From Heracleum sosnowskyi (lineage: Eukaryota > Streptophyta > Magnoliopsida > Apiales > Apiaceae): 64,000 bases of DNA. How positions within the stretch are numbered: the stretch's first letter is position 1; each line of letters begins with the position of its first letter. The notes beneath the pieces were generated by a model, which was given only the letters and a program-made list of their open reading frames with translations, did no database searches and had not been told where the DNA came from. The position numbers and the translations under genes were made by a program. Shown piece by piece: positions 23,514 to 35,703 of the stretch. The stretch spans positions 70,977,564 through 71,041,563 of the forward strand of contig CM061245.1 in NCBI GenBank assembly GCA_030848705.1, given 5' to 3'.

Positions 23514-25607
23514 TTTGGTTTTATTGTGTGCAGGGAGACAAAAGGAATCTTTGGTACTTGGATAGTGGTTGTTCAAGACACATGACTGGTGATTCTACCC
23601 TGCTCACAGAGTTTCAGGAAAGAGTTGGCCCTTGTATTGCTTTTGGAGATGACAGCAAAGGCTACACTAAGGGATATGGCTTGATTTCAAAAGAGAATGT
23701 CATCATTGATGAGGTTGCATTGGTGGATGGTCTTAAGCACAATTTGCTTAGTATCAGCCAACTTTGTGACAAAGGATTTTTAGTTACTTTTTCTAAAGAA
23801 GCCTGTGTTGTTTCTAAAGGAGGAAACAACAATGTGGTAATGACTGGATTCAGAAGAGGGAATGTGTACATTGCTGACTTTAGTAGCACAAGTTCAGACA
23901 CCATCACTTGTCTTTTCAGCAAGGCAAGCAAGGATGAAAGTTGGCTATGGCACAAGAAATTGTCTCATTTGAATTTTAAGGTTATGAATGATTTGGTGAG
24001 GAAAGATCTTGCTAGAGGAATTCCACATGTGGAATTCTCCAAGGATGGTTTGTGTGATGCCTGTCAAAAAGGGAAAGAAAAGAAGGCATCATTCAAAAGC
24101 AAGACAGAGTCATCAATTGTCCATCAGCTTGAGTTGCTTCATATGGATCTATTTGGCCATGTAAATGTCATGTCCATCTCAAAGAAGAAACACTGTCTTG
24201 TGATTGTTGATGATTTTTCTAGATTTACATGGACCTTCTTTTTGCACTCCAAAGATGAGGCAAGTGAAATCATTATCAATCACATCAAGATGGTAAACAA
24301 TCATCCTGATTTCAAAGTAAGAAGGATAAGGAGTGACAATGGGACAGAGTTCAAGAATTCAACTATGAAGATGTTCTGTGAAGAAAATGGTATTTTGCAT
24401 GAATTTTCAGCAGCAAGGACACCACAGCAAAATGGTGTAGTTGAAAGGAAAACCAGAACACTTATTGAAGCTGCAAGGACAATGCTAGATGAATCAAAGT
24501 TACCAACTTATTTCTGGGCTGAGGCAGTTAATACAGCTTGCTTCACTCAAAATATTTCTTTGATTAATCAAGCCAAGGGAATGACCCCTTATCAACTACT
24601 CAAAAGAAAGAAGCCACTATTGGATTTTCTTCATGTCTTTGGATGCAAGTGCTTTGTTCTGAGAAATCAAGCTGAGCATTTGGGGAAATTTGAAGCAAAG
24701 GCAGATGAAGCAATATTTGTGGGATATGCAGCAGGGAAAGCTTATAGAGTCTATAATCTCAGAACCAACATTGTTATGGAATCTGTACATGTTGTTTTTG
24801 ATGATCTCAAAATTCAAGGTCTCTGTGATGAAGGTTTTCATGAAAGTCTTTCTTTTGAGAATGAGGAAGGAGATCAAGTGAATCATGTTAAGGCTATTGA
24901 GAAACAGCCTAAAGTTGTTGTGTCTAGCACAGATGAAAGCAGCAGTGAAGATGAAATTGCTGCATTAAGATTGAAAAGAATAGCTGCTAGCAGACCAAAT
25001 GGTCATTTCGTTGACAGTCATGATGAAGGATTCGTTGACAGTCAGAATGAGCGTTTCGTTGACAGTCAAAATGGGCATTCCGTTGAAAGTCATAGAAACG
25101 CTTCTAGGAGTGATCATTTAGGGACAACAAACTCAGGGGGAGTTTCTCAAGGACAAATATCTAATCAAGGCAACCATTATTATGAAGCTACTCCTTCAAG
25201 AGCTAATCTACCTCCCTCAAGGAAATGGACTAAAGATCATCCCTTTGAACTCATCATAGGTGATGTTTCTTCAAAAGTCCAAACTAGAAGAGCAACTCAA
25301 GAGGAATGTCTATATAGTAGCTTTCTGTCTCAAGATGAGCCAAAGAAAGTTGAGGATGCGCTTCTAGATCCAGATTGGGTTTTAGCTATGCAAGAGGAGC
25401 TAAACCAATTTGAGAGAAACAAAGTTTGGAAGCTGGTGCCCAAGCCTAAGGACAGGAGTGTTATAGGCACAAAATGGGTGTTCAGAAACAAGATGGATGA
25501 AAATGGCATAGTCACAAGGAACAAAGCTAGATTGGTTGCAAAAGGCTATTCACAGGAAGAGGGAATTGATTTTGATGAAACCTTTGCTCCTGTTGCAAGA
25601 CTAGAAG
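23492..25607 (+). pseudogene. Element 3 pol: intact protease and integrase, RT truncated
   Basis: This is a single open frame, one base before the gag frame and overlapping its end. The protease motif WYLDSGCSRHMTGD is intact near the start. The HHCC zinc region shows WLWHKKLSHLNF and CDACQKGKEKK. The integrase core has LLHMDLFGHVNV, IRSDNGTEFKN and TPQQNGVVERKTRT (D, D and E present), then YFWAEAVNTACFTQN and HVFGCKCFVLRNQ. A spacer with tandem FVDSQNE/FVDSQNG-type repeats follows (about 25009-25095). RT starts at MQEELNQFERNKVWKLVPKPK and is cut at 25607, before the catalytic YVDD. RNase H is missing. Confidence 0.9.
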
Positions 25608-26186
25608 TGTTATGTCCTGATAAGTTTGTAGAAGGGGGGTTGAATACAAACTATACCGTTTAATCGAATTTGTCCTTTTAAGATTTAACAATTTAGAACA
25701 AATTATTGCGGAATAAAACTGAAACAATATTCAAGTTAAATAAAACTCTATTATAAAACTTGAAGGGTGTTACAATTCTGATCACTGATTACAATGAACT
25801 TGATAAAACAAATCTAGAATAAATTCGACATGAATTTATCTATTTTTGTAATAAAAAGGATCGAATACTAAAAAGTAGTTTGATATAAAATCTAGGGATT
25901 ATGATCCGCTAGAAAGCTAAAGCAGTACAAGAGAAATGATTCTTATGAATTAAATGTTAAGATCAAATCAAGAATTAATTCTCTGGCAAGAAATGAATAG
26001 CTTCGACAGTTGAAGAAATAAAGACAGAAGATGAATGAAATGTTTTTGTATGTTATGTCTTGATTTGCTTTTTGTGTAATGTCTTGATAAGATCAAATGA
26101 TGTCTTCGGCCTTCTATTTATATCAATACATTTCTCTTTGTATTTAACCCACGTGCAAGCCACTAACAGAATGGAATTATGCCTTG

Positions 26187-26360
26187 GAAGACTTGCAGGA
26201 AAACTATGCATTTGGCCTTGGAAGACAATCGGGAAGACAACCTTTGTAAAGGGAAGACAACCGGGAAGACAATGTTTGGCCTAGGAAGACAATCGGGAAG
26301 ACTCACTTGTGAGTCTTCCTAGTTCATTTTTCTAAGTCTTCCTAGTTCAAACCTAAGTCT
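26187..26360. repeat. Cluster of GGAAGAC / GTCTTCC words
   Basis: GGAAGAC occurs about eight times on the plus strand between 26187 and 26300. The sequence then switches to its complement, GTCTTCC, three times up to 26360, so the cluster has a loose inverted arrangement. Confidence 0.75.
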
Positions 26361-26370
26361 TCCTAGTTCA

Positions 26371-26836
26371 TTTTTATTCTAATTTAAATAATTAACTAAA
26401 TAAATTATATATTAAATTAATTCTTTACAGAATTAATTTAATAAATAATATACTTGATAGTATTAATTATTTATAAGAGAATAAATAGAATTAGTTGACT
26501 TCTCAATTAATTTCTTTTTATTCTAATTTAAATAATTAACTAAATAAATTATGTATTAAATTAATTCTTTACAGAATTAATTTAATAAATAATTTACTTA
26601 ATAGTATTAATTATTTATAAGAGAATAAATAGAATTAGTTGACTTCTCAATTAATTTATTTTTATTCTAATTTAAATAATTAACTAAATAAATTATGTAT
26701 TAAATTAATTATTTACAGAATTAATTTAATAAATAATTTACTTAATTCTTTACAGAATTAATTTAATAAATAATTTACTTAATAGTATTAATTATTTGTA
26801 AGAGAATAAATAGAATTAGTTGACTTCTCAATTAAT
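26371..26836 (+). repeat. Three 144-bp AT-rich tandem repeats
   Basis: The word TTTTTATTCTAATTTAAATA begins units at 26371, 26515 and 26659, an exact 144-base step. The third unit contains an internal duplication of about 35 bases around CTTTACAGAATTAATTTAAT. All units lie inside the LTR described above. Confidence 0.88.
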
Positions 26837-27189
26837 TCCTGAATCACTTAAAACTTAGATAAAGAATAAACATATTAGTACGTTGACACTCAATGCACGG
26901 TCTGGTTCATGAGTGACTAACGACAATGTCTGTTCTTTATCTGCTTGACTTTAAGCAGTGATTCACTTCATTTTCATTCAAGAACTCTGTAACCAGTATC
27001 TTTTGCTGTCACTACTTGAAATCTCTGTCACTTTAATAAATCCACTGAGCTTGAATACTTCATTGAGGCTTGATCAATAAATTGAGCTTCTTTCAATGTA
27101 GAATAACTTCAAGTCTGTAGATGACTTTAATCTTCATTCTTTGACAGATATAATATTCTGAGATTCCTGTGACATCTGATCTAATATTT

Positions 27190-27800
27190 GCAGCTTTCGT
27201 TGACAGGTAGCTCATCTGATATAACTGTCAACGGAATGGTATGCTTTGCAACTTTCGTTGACAGGTAGCTCATCAACGAAATGAGTGATGTAGCAATTGC
27301 ATTGTACAATACTTCACAGTTTGATATGCATTTGGTTGTAGGTATTAGATAGGTTTTCTAAGTCATGTTGACTAAGTACTAGATAGGCAAAATAGGTTGG
27401 TTAATTGTAAATATATTATGCCTTGTAATTTTGCCTAAGTGAAGACATGACAACGGTATGAAGATTACTCTATCAACGGAATGAAGATAACTCATCAACG
27501 AAATGAAGATTACCCATCAACGAAATGAAGAATAAAGCTATCAACGAAACACATCTCCCTGCTATCAACGAATCATTATTACTTTTCTGAATAGTTGACA
27601 AAGTGATAGTGACAGTTTTCTGACAGATCAAAAGGAGATGTGGAAGTGTACTTTGCATTGGAAGCCATCAAAATGGTCATTGGAAATAAGGAAACATTCC
27701 AATTTCCAATTAGGTTCTTGGGAGTGATCATAATAAGCATGAAGACAAAAGCCAAGATCTCCAAGGACCATTGGACAAAAGGGATGAAAAGCAAGCTACT
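27190..27800 (+). repeat. Partial second LTR of the element 3 family
   Basis: From 27225 this matches 20030 onward of the element 3 LTR almost base for base to 27800, where the match stops in the middle of the LTR. Just upstream (27190-27224) a piece of the same LTR is repeated, giving a short tandem duplication at the left junction. The first about 70 bases and the last about 380 bases of the LTR are absent. Confidence 0.8.
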
Positions 27801-28251
27801 GATCTCAACAGAGTATCGTTTCAATCACTAAAGTCATCATAAACATCAAATAGATAATTCTAAATATGTGTTCGAAAAGTAAAAATAACTTTTCTCGAGT
27901 TCTACACATATTTCTTCAATATTATTGCAACCAAATGAAAAGTTATGAATTCTAGTATTTCAGATAATTTATTTAGATTTTAAAAAATTCATTTACTATT
28001 TATTTTTAATTAAATCAAAGTAAATAACTATAAAATTAAAAATAAATAGTAAATAGTAAATAATTTTTTTAAAATCTAAATATAATATCATAAATACTAG
28101 AGTTCATAACTTTTCATTTGGTTGCGGTAGTATTCAAGAAATATGTGTAGAACTCGATATAAATTATTTTTACTTTTCAAACACATATTTAGAGGTATCC
28201 GTTTGATATTTATGACGACTTTAATGATTAAAGTGATATCTCGTTGAGATC
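27801..28251. mobile_element. Foldback (MITE-like) element with long inverted repeats
   Basis: The left arm from GATCTCAACAGAG matches the reverse complement of the right arm ending GTTGAGATC over at least 150 bases each. Both arms hold ATATGTGTT, GTAAAAATAA and ACCAAATGAAAAGTTATGAA. The centre is AT-rich around 28020. The unit is 451 bp. No coding capacity and no clear target-site duplication are seen, so the superfamily is not assigned. The 395 bases that follow, to the MDAR start, hold no recognisable repeat or gene. Confidence 0.8.
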
Positions 28252-28646
28252 AACGATAAAAATAATATTTGGTGTTCACTTGAGTGAACAATTTGATATT
28301 TAAAACCCCTTTAATTGTCCGAAAGGAACTGCAATCGGTGATGACCAATCACAGCATTACATCCAGCGGAATGTTAGGAGCCCGGCGGCAGTAGTTACTA
28401 GCTAGCACCCTGTAAAATACACACAACTATTCTATAACTGTATTGACCCTTGACCACCTGCAAAAGCCATCTAACATAAAATCAATCATCCTCCCCAATA
28501 ATTTAATAATAAATTTAAGATTGCCCCATCATCTATACAATCCATCTCCATAATGTTATCAGGTCCGTTTATTTCACAATCAATTTACGTACCTTGTAAT
28601 ATTCTTAATATATAAAGTGTTTTGGAATCTTGCAGTTGGTAAAAGA

Positions 28647-31600
28647 ATGGCGAATTCTTTGTCAATTAAGCACGGCCTCTCACTTTGGTGCCCTCAATCT
28701 CTTCCTAGTAATCGTGTTTCTTGCCCTGTTTCGTTGCCTAGCATTCGGAGGAGTTTCGTTGTGGCTTCGTCCTCTTTCGCCAATGAGAATCGAGAGTTAA
28801 TCATTTTTTAATTTGAATTTGTGTGGTTTTGTATGATTTTGTGTGGTGATTGATTGTATTGTGATTTGTTGCAGGTTTGTGATAGTTGGAGGTGGAAATG
28901 CTGCTGGATACGCGGCCAAGTCTTTCGTCGAACATGGAATGGCTAGTGGGAAGCTTTGTATTGTTTCTAAAGAAGTAATTTTTTTTAGCTCTTGCAATTG
29001 GATTTTATGTATTGTGTGAATTTATGCTTGGTTTAGTTGTAAGGTACGAATGAGGTAATAACGGAATTGAAGATTTTGAAAGCAAATTTTGTACGATGGT
29101 TTGGAAAATGAGTAGGAAGTTGGAATGGGCAATTATACTTGAAATTGAGCTGTAGTTTGAATTTGTGAGGAACAAAGGAAAATTATAAACATTTATTCAC
29201 ATAATAGTACCAATTTCATTCTCTTCCCTTATGATATCATACCTTTCAGCCAATCACAGGGTTGATGGTGAAGCGTTTCTTTTTGTTAATTTTGATTTTT
29301 AAGATTGCAGAAGTTATGTTGTTTGATATGTTAATATACTATATTCAGGCTTATGCACCCTATGAAAGACCAGCATTGACAAAAGCTTATCTCTTTCCTC
29401 ATGATAAAAAGCCAGCACGTCTACCCGTAAGTTCAATTTTTTTCTATCAGTACAATTACCTTGTGAACTTTATTTTTTTTTATTCTTGAAGGTTGATATT
29501 TGACTGGTTGAGACCATTTTATACAAACGATACATTTTATATATAATTTCATTGGCCAAGCCTTGTCATTAACTTCAATGCTAATATTTTGTTAGGGTTT
29601 CCATACTTGTGTTGGCGGAGGCGGGGAACGACAGACTCCTGAATGGTATAAAGAACAAGGCATAGAGGTATGCATTTTATTTTTTTATGTTCGCCCCTAT
29701 CACTAGATAATAGTCTATATGCATGGGATAGTGTTGGAAATGCATCTGGCTTTGTTCTTAATATGAAACGATTTTCTTGCAGTGCAATTGCTTGGTCATG
29801 TTTTTTTGTTGTTGTAGGTTATACTAATAAATCTGATTGTTATGTAGATGTTGTATGAAGATCCGGTGACAAGTATCGATATTGAAAAGCAAACTCTGAC
29901 GACAAACTCAGGAAAACTTCTGAAGTACGGTTCCCTGATAATTAGTACTGGATGTACAGCATCAAGGTAGTATTTTATCAGTATTTACTATACAATTAAC
30001 ATGCAATCATACAACAGCCTCGTTTATGTAATTACCGCAGTTTATATTCTTCCTTTGTGAACGACAGATGATATGAAAAGGCTATGCTTGAAAAACAATT
30101 AATTGACAATTGGTGCATAAATATGTTTGTTATCCTATTTCACAGTGGGCACCAATTGCATAAATATCGTAGCTATCACTTCATTTGTATATCTTATACT
30201 ACAATGCATCAATATTTTCAAATTAAGTAACAAAATATAAATTACTTTTGACTATGACCTGCACAAATGAATGGATATATCTTCCTTTCGATTCAGATTC
30301 CCGGAGAAGATTGGAGGAAATTTATCTGGGGTTCACTATATCCGTGATGTTTCTGATGCTGATTCTCTGATTTCTTCACTGGTTAGCTTTCTTTATTCAT
30401 AAAGTTTCACAATATTCCTTCCACTTGCATTATTTTTTATTACACACCTCTGCATAAATTTAATATACTAAAGCTTGTATGTACGATTTAATCTGGATGG
30501 GTTTGTAAGATAACATCTGCTTTGATTTGTAGGAAAAGTCACGAAAGGTGGTTGTGGTTGGTGGTGGTTACATTGGTATGGAAGTTGCAGCTGCTGCTGT
30601 GGCCTGGAATCTTGATACAACGGTAAGTAAAAAAAAACAATTATAAACTTGTCCCAGTATATGAATCCATAATGCATCTTTACAGCAACATGCTGTGCAT
30701 TCCCTCCTAACTAGGTAATATTTCATTTATGTTCTGTGTCATTATAAACAGCCAACAGTAGTGACCAAGGACACAATGTATATAATATGACAACTCATCT
30801 GGTATATGTATAGGATGTATCTGCACATTATCATTATACTCTAAAACGATCTCTCACAATATTTATAATCACATGCAAATTTAACTTTGTTTGTTGTATA
30901 TAAGACTCAACACCACACCAGAAGCCAATAAAATTGTTAACTGATGCTTTCTGGTGTGTAGAAGGAAAACAATACCCGGTCTGAATCAGGATCACTAAAA
31001 GGTTTTGCCATGCTACCCCTAATGCATTGAAATGCACTTCTATTTGTCACTAAATTCTTTATATATTTTGGTAATTTTAATTGTTCGGCCATGTGGTAGC
31101 CTTTGATTATAAGTTGTACTTACACAGTTCTGATTTTAGGTTGTATTTCCAGAAACTCATCTTTTACCAAGGTTATTTACTCCTTCACTTGCCGGAAGAT
31201 ACGAAGAACTCTTTCAAAACAATGGTGTCAAATTTGTCAAGGTTCTCCCCCCCCCCCCCCCCCCCCCTTCTCTCTGTGTGTGTAGTGTCCGGTGGTGTTT
31301 TTGAATACATATTCATGTAATTCAATGATCACTTCATTTACAGGGGGCTTCCATAAAGACTTTAGAAGCAGGTTCTGATGGACGAGTTTCTGCTGTTAAG
31401 CTTGGAGATGGTTCCTTAATTGAAGCAGACACGGTAATGTAGATTCACAATTCTTATACTGTGTTGTTATTTTGGGTTTAGGGGAATCTTTTCGTTTGTA
31501 AGTTATGTGTCCGGTGATTCTTTCTTATGTTAGTTTACATGGTTGGAGACTTGTGTGTAAACTTTCTATTTTACCCTTGCCAGATTGTTATTGGCATAGG

Positions 31601-34117
31601 AGCAAAACCTGCTGTCAGTCTCTTTGAAAGCGTTGGCTTGAATAGCACTGTTGGCGGAATACAGGTAATAATTTCTGCATAGGCATTGTCTTTCCTTTTC
31701 AATTTCAAAGTTCTGATACAATTTATGGTACTTTTTATAAAAATAAGCTAAAGGGAAGTAATAAACAATTCGCGAAGTAATAAAAAAAAAAGCATGGAAG
31801 TATACATTTACGTCGCTACTTAATTACTGTGAAGTGACAGCAGTCAGTTAATATAGCTCAATAGTAGATATGACCATATCTATACTGTAGCAAGTTAAAT
31901 TTTATTGTTTCTCAACAACGTTGACTCATAGTAGAATTAGGTAGATAAAAATTAATCATTTGAACAAACTTAAACTAGCATGGTGTGGTACTTTTATTGT
32001 GTTAAATCTTGTGATTCTTTTTTTTTAGGTTGATGGTCAGTTTCGAACAAATGTACCCGGAATTTTTGCTATTGGCGATGTAGCAGCCTTCCCACTTAAG
32101 GTGTGCTTTCTTTTCCACTAATCAAACTTGTTCTACCAATCAATGTTTTTCTGTGAATCTGTAGCTACATGTAATTTATACTTGAGCAGATGTATGACCG
32201 CATTGCTCGGGTTGAACATGTTGATCATGCTCGCCGATCAGCACAACACTGCATTAAATCATTATTAAGTGCGCAGACTCAAAAGTATGTCACCTTTTCT
32301 TTTCTTACTAAAAATTTTCGATCTTAGTGCAAACCTCAGACACAATCTTGTTTATAATTTGCCCACCGTATTCAACGCAGCTACGACTATCTTCCTTACT
32401 TTTACTCTAGAGTTTTTGAGTATGAAGGGAGCTCAAGGAAAGTATGGTGGCAGTTTTTTGGTGACAATGGTAAGAATATTTACTTGCATGCATCCAATTA
32501 CTAGAAGAATATTTACCAGCTTTATATGTATTCTTTTAACTGGCACTAAAATATTCTATTCATGCACAGTTGGAGAGACTGTTGAGGTTGGAAACTTTGA
32601 TCCAAAGATAGCAACTTTCTGGCTAGACTCTGGTAATTTTTATATATTGAACACACTGAGTGCGTTTATGCGTGTTTTGAGTGACAGAAAGATAATCCTA
32701 TTATTTCTCAAATCTGGACTAGCACTTATTTTTAACTTGCCTGTAATGCAGGTAAACTTAAAGGGGTTCTTCTCGAAAGTGGAAGCCCTGAGGTATACTT
32801 TATTTTTAAATGTTTGTGTTGAATATACTGAAAGAGCTGTCATAAAACAATTAGATATACTAGCTTTTTCTAAAAAAAGAATTTGTTGCTAATATATTCT
32901 TTATATAATATTATTTTATCAATTTCAGTTTTAAAAATACATATATTTAATTTTAATGTTTTGGTGAGATTTTTATTGTACAATTATAGTTTATTGATGA
33001 GGTTTCTATCTGGTCTGGGCAGTTACATAACTTTTATATCATTGAGGAACGGAACATTAATCTTGTAGTAGTATTAAGTTTGAATTTACTATTTTAGCCC
33101 TCGCGACCAAACCATATTAACCCTTTTAGGCTAATTATATATAGTATATAATGCATGAAGAAAGATCACCGTAGAGGAATTAATAGAGATATCTCAACTA
33201 GTGATAAAAGAGATATGGATTATATTTTTTCTTTTATAAGTAAAAGCTTTAGATTATGTGTAGCCAATGGACATTGCTTAGCAGAAGTAAGAATCCTGAT
33301 ATTCTTGCATTTTCTGTAGTTTAATTAGTATGGGCAGGTTTATGCTGTGCGTGTCTATGGATAGTTTCTTTGTCAAATTTAGACATTTCATGTATTCATC
33401 ATTGTCTGATGTTAACTTACCCCCCAGGAGGCTGAGGCTGACATTTTCATGATGAATTTATGATATAAAACTTTGAGTATCTTCTTCGATAACCGGTATT
33501 TAATTACCCATGCCTTCAGATTAGACAAATTACGGCACACTAATCTGACAAAAAAAAAATTACTATGGCACATCAGCATGCATACTTTTCAGCTTTATCA
33601 CACTTTTTTTTTTAAACCAGCTTTATCACACATCAAATTACATAAATTTTCATCTTCACTTGCTAGTCTTTGGGATTGTGCACAATATGCCTACAAATTG
33701 TGTCTTCAATTTTTAGTGAAATGTATTTGATATTTGAATTTATTAGAAATGTGACACCTGAGAATGGAGACAGTAAACAAAACATAAAGGTCCGACTGAA
33801 CTGGTTATTGCTGAAGTTGAACTGTTTGTCTGCCAGAGGAACAATCATAGTTTGATCACGTGCTCCATCTTTAAGTGATTGAACGGTCTCATTCATTAAC
33901 AGCGAATTTTGCTGTTTTGATCAACATTTTTGAAGCAATTTGCAGATTTTCCTTTGCATGTAGAAACTGAAATATTTCTTGTTATTCTTAGGAATTTCAA
34001 CTCCTTCCTAAACTAGCAAGGAAGCAGCCTACTGTTGACAAAGTTAAGCTTCAAAATGCATCTACGGTTGAGGAGGCACTAGAGATTGCTCGTGCTGCCT
34101 TGCTGGTGGAAGCTTAG
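28647..34117 (+). CDS. MDAR: Monodehydroascorbate reductase, organellar type (16 exons)
   Basis: The enzyme uses NAD(P)H to reduce monodehydroascorbate radicals to ascorbate, a step of the ascorbate-glutathione cycle. Exons: 28647-28795, 28875-28974, 29349-29426, 29596-29667, 29848-29966, 30297-30381, 30533-30622, 31140-31241, 31344-31433, 31584-31664, 32029-32100, 32190-32284, 32381-32469, 32570-32632, 32752-32792, 33992-34117. They sum to 1452 bases, 483 residues, with GT-AG at each intron. Residues 1-45 are Ser/Arg-rich and acid-poor, a plastid or mitochondrial transit peptide. FAD-binding GGGNAAG is at 55-61, NAD(P)-binding GGGYIG at 211-216 and the second flavin motif AIGDVA at 336-341. 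PYERPALTKAYLFP, CVGGGGERQTP and YLPYFYSRVFEYEG are MDAR hallmarks. The length and the leader fit the chloroplast/mitochondrial MDAR6-like group rather than the cytosolic forms. TATATAAAG at 28609-28617 is only 30 bases from the ATG, so the start of transcription is uncertain. Confidence 0.95.
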
Positions 34118-35700
34118 TTCCCGTCTACAACTGTGCTTTCTGCACGCCTAACAGTTAGATGATTACTGGTTGTTTTACAATAATGCCTTTCCCGTATAGG
34201 ATATCTTATCTTCATCTAGTGTTTTTAGATTAATAATCTTTTTTGAAGGAATAACGAGAATTTAGTTCTTGAGCATTACAGTTTTTTTATTGTTTTTTTT
34301 AGAAGAGAAGAATTAAATTTGAGAATCATGTACCACCACCACTAGAGGGATCAAATTTGTCAATTTGTTGTTCTCAACACATGTAAACGCGATGTATGAA
34401 TGCATATTGTAAATGGCAAGTCTTTGCTAGCAGATGGATGCCAGTTTAGTTTAATTGAAAGTCATTTTTTATATAAGTAGTGATTACAAAATATAGCGAG
34501 CTTTGCAGAAGCAGTGTATCAACCTCTAAATGTTGCTCTGCTTTAACCAACCCCCAAGCAGAGAGCTTTTATCTCGTCTATTTAAAAAATTTGTTTCTGG
34601 ATATGGTCTGGAAAGGTCACATGCTTAATCAGCAGCAGTCTTAGCTTACTAATTAAACTACCATAATCCTTCTCGTAATATACCTATGAAGGTAATTTTG
34701 AAATTCATTTTCTTTTATAGAAATATTAAGGAAAAATATTTCTGTGAATATTTACTACTATGATTTAAAGATAGAAGCAACAGACAATGTTGTCCTCGTC
34801 CCTTGTTTTGAATTTAAAATTAGTAAATGGTCAAATAAATAAAACACTACGTCAATACTCAATATCACATGGTAAAAGGACGACGTAAGTGTCTGGGCTA
34901 GCTTCGCTTTCAGTCATTTAATTTGTTTTGAATATCATTATATTCTTATGCAATTGTAACACATTTTTCTACGTTTGACTAAAACTAAAGCAGTAAGTTA
35001 ACGTAGCTGTTCGTGAATAAAAATTTGAGTTCGGGTTAAAGTTGGTTCAATTCGTTTATTAGATAAATCTGAGTTTGAACATAAAAATGTGTTTGTTAAG
35101 TAAACAAGTTCGAGCCGAGTTTTATATATATTCGAATTGACTCGGCTTGTTTTACTCGGGCTCGAACTCGTTAAACTCGGCTCGGTTCATGTAACTAATT
35201 ACAAATTTATGTATTTCATAAATATTTTTAACAATTCAAATATGTTGAATTAAATTTTAAGTGCAATCCATTCTAGTTATTATCGTGGTTGAATAGTAAA
35301 TTGATGTGAAGATGAATCCACATTAAATGACTAATAATTAATATTATATATTTTATTTAAGAGTGATTTAAAAGAGTCTTGGACATAATCTAAGTAGTAG
35401 TTAGTAGTTCTTAAATTTGAGGAGAATTAAGATTTTTAGTGAATTTAAGAGTCATTAAGAGGTTTTTAGAGATTCTCTTAGTGATAAAATTGTCATATTT
35501 TAATTATTATTATTAAATAAAGTGATTGAGTTTTGATTAAGCGTAAATACAAAAATAACTTAAAATAGTTATTAAAAGAAAGTTAGTAAACTAATTTAAT
35601 ATTAAAATTTAAATATCATTAAATATTTTTAAAAAAATAATAAAATCGTAAAAATAGTCTAACACTACATCAACGTCAATAACTAGACATATGAAGGGTC
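34118..35700. other. MDAR 3' flank and AT-rich intergenic sequence
   Basis: The first few hundred bases are the likely MDAR 3' UTR. Around 35020-35210 there is a patch rich in GAGTTCG/CTCGGCTCG words (e.g. CTCGGCTTGTTTTACTCGGG), a type of degenerate CG-containing repeat common in plant transposon remnants. I see no gene in this stretch. Confidence 0.5.
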
Positions 35701-35703
35701 TTA

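Larger units (their letters stand above)
19960..25607 (+). mobile_element. Element 3: Sirevirus-type copia element, 3' truncated
   Basis: Best preserved 5' part in the window: a 1021-bp LTR, intact primer site, gag and a long pol frame with intact protease and integrase. The base pattern at the left insertion point is GAAAG (19955-19959), but the matching right duplication is lost. RT ends after FDETFAPVARLEV where the reversed LTR of another family begins (25608). A partial copy of the element 3 LTR occurs further right (27190-27800) and may be its own 3' LTR after rearrangement. Confidence 0.88.
25608..27185 (-). repeat. LTR of a fifth Sirevirus-like family (right end approximate)
   Basis: On the plus strand it starts TGTTATGTCCTGATAAG, followed by the same reversed LTR end as element 1 (TTGTAGAAGGGGGGTTGAAT), so it lies on the minus strand. 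A TATATAAA-like motif (minus strand, about 26115-26125) is followed by GGAAGAC words at 26187-26360 and three 144-bp tandem units. I could not fix the far end. It lies near 27185, where sequence of the element 3 LTR begins. No internal region is present, so this is either a solo LTR or a truncated element. Confidence 0.6.

Noticed and set aside
32269..32892. A 207-codon plus-strand frame in the middle of MDAR
   Set aside because: It runs through MDAR exons 13-15 and the introns between them; splice sites and protein similarity show that only the exon pieces are coding.
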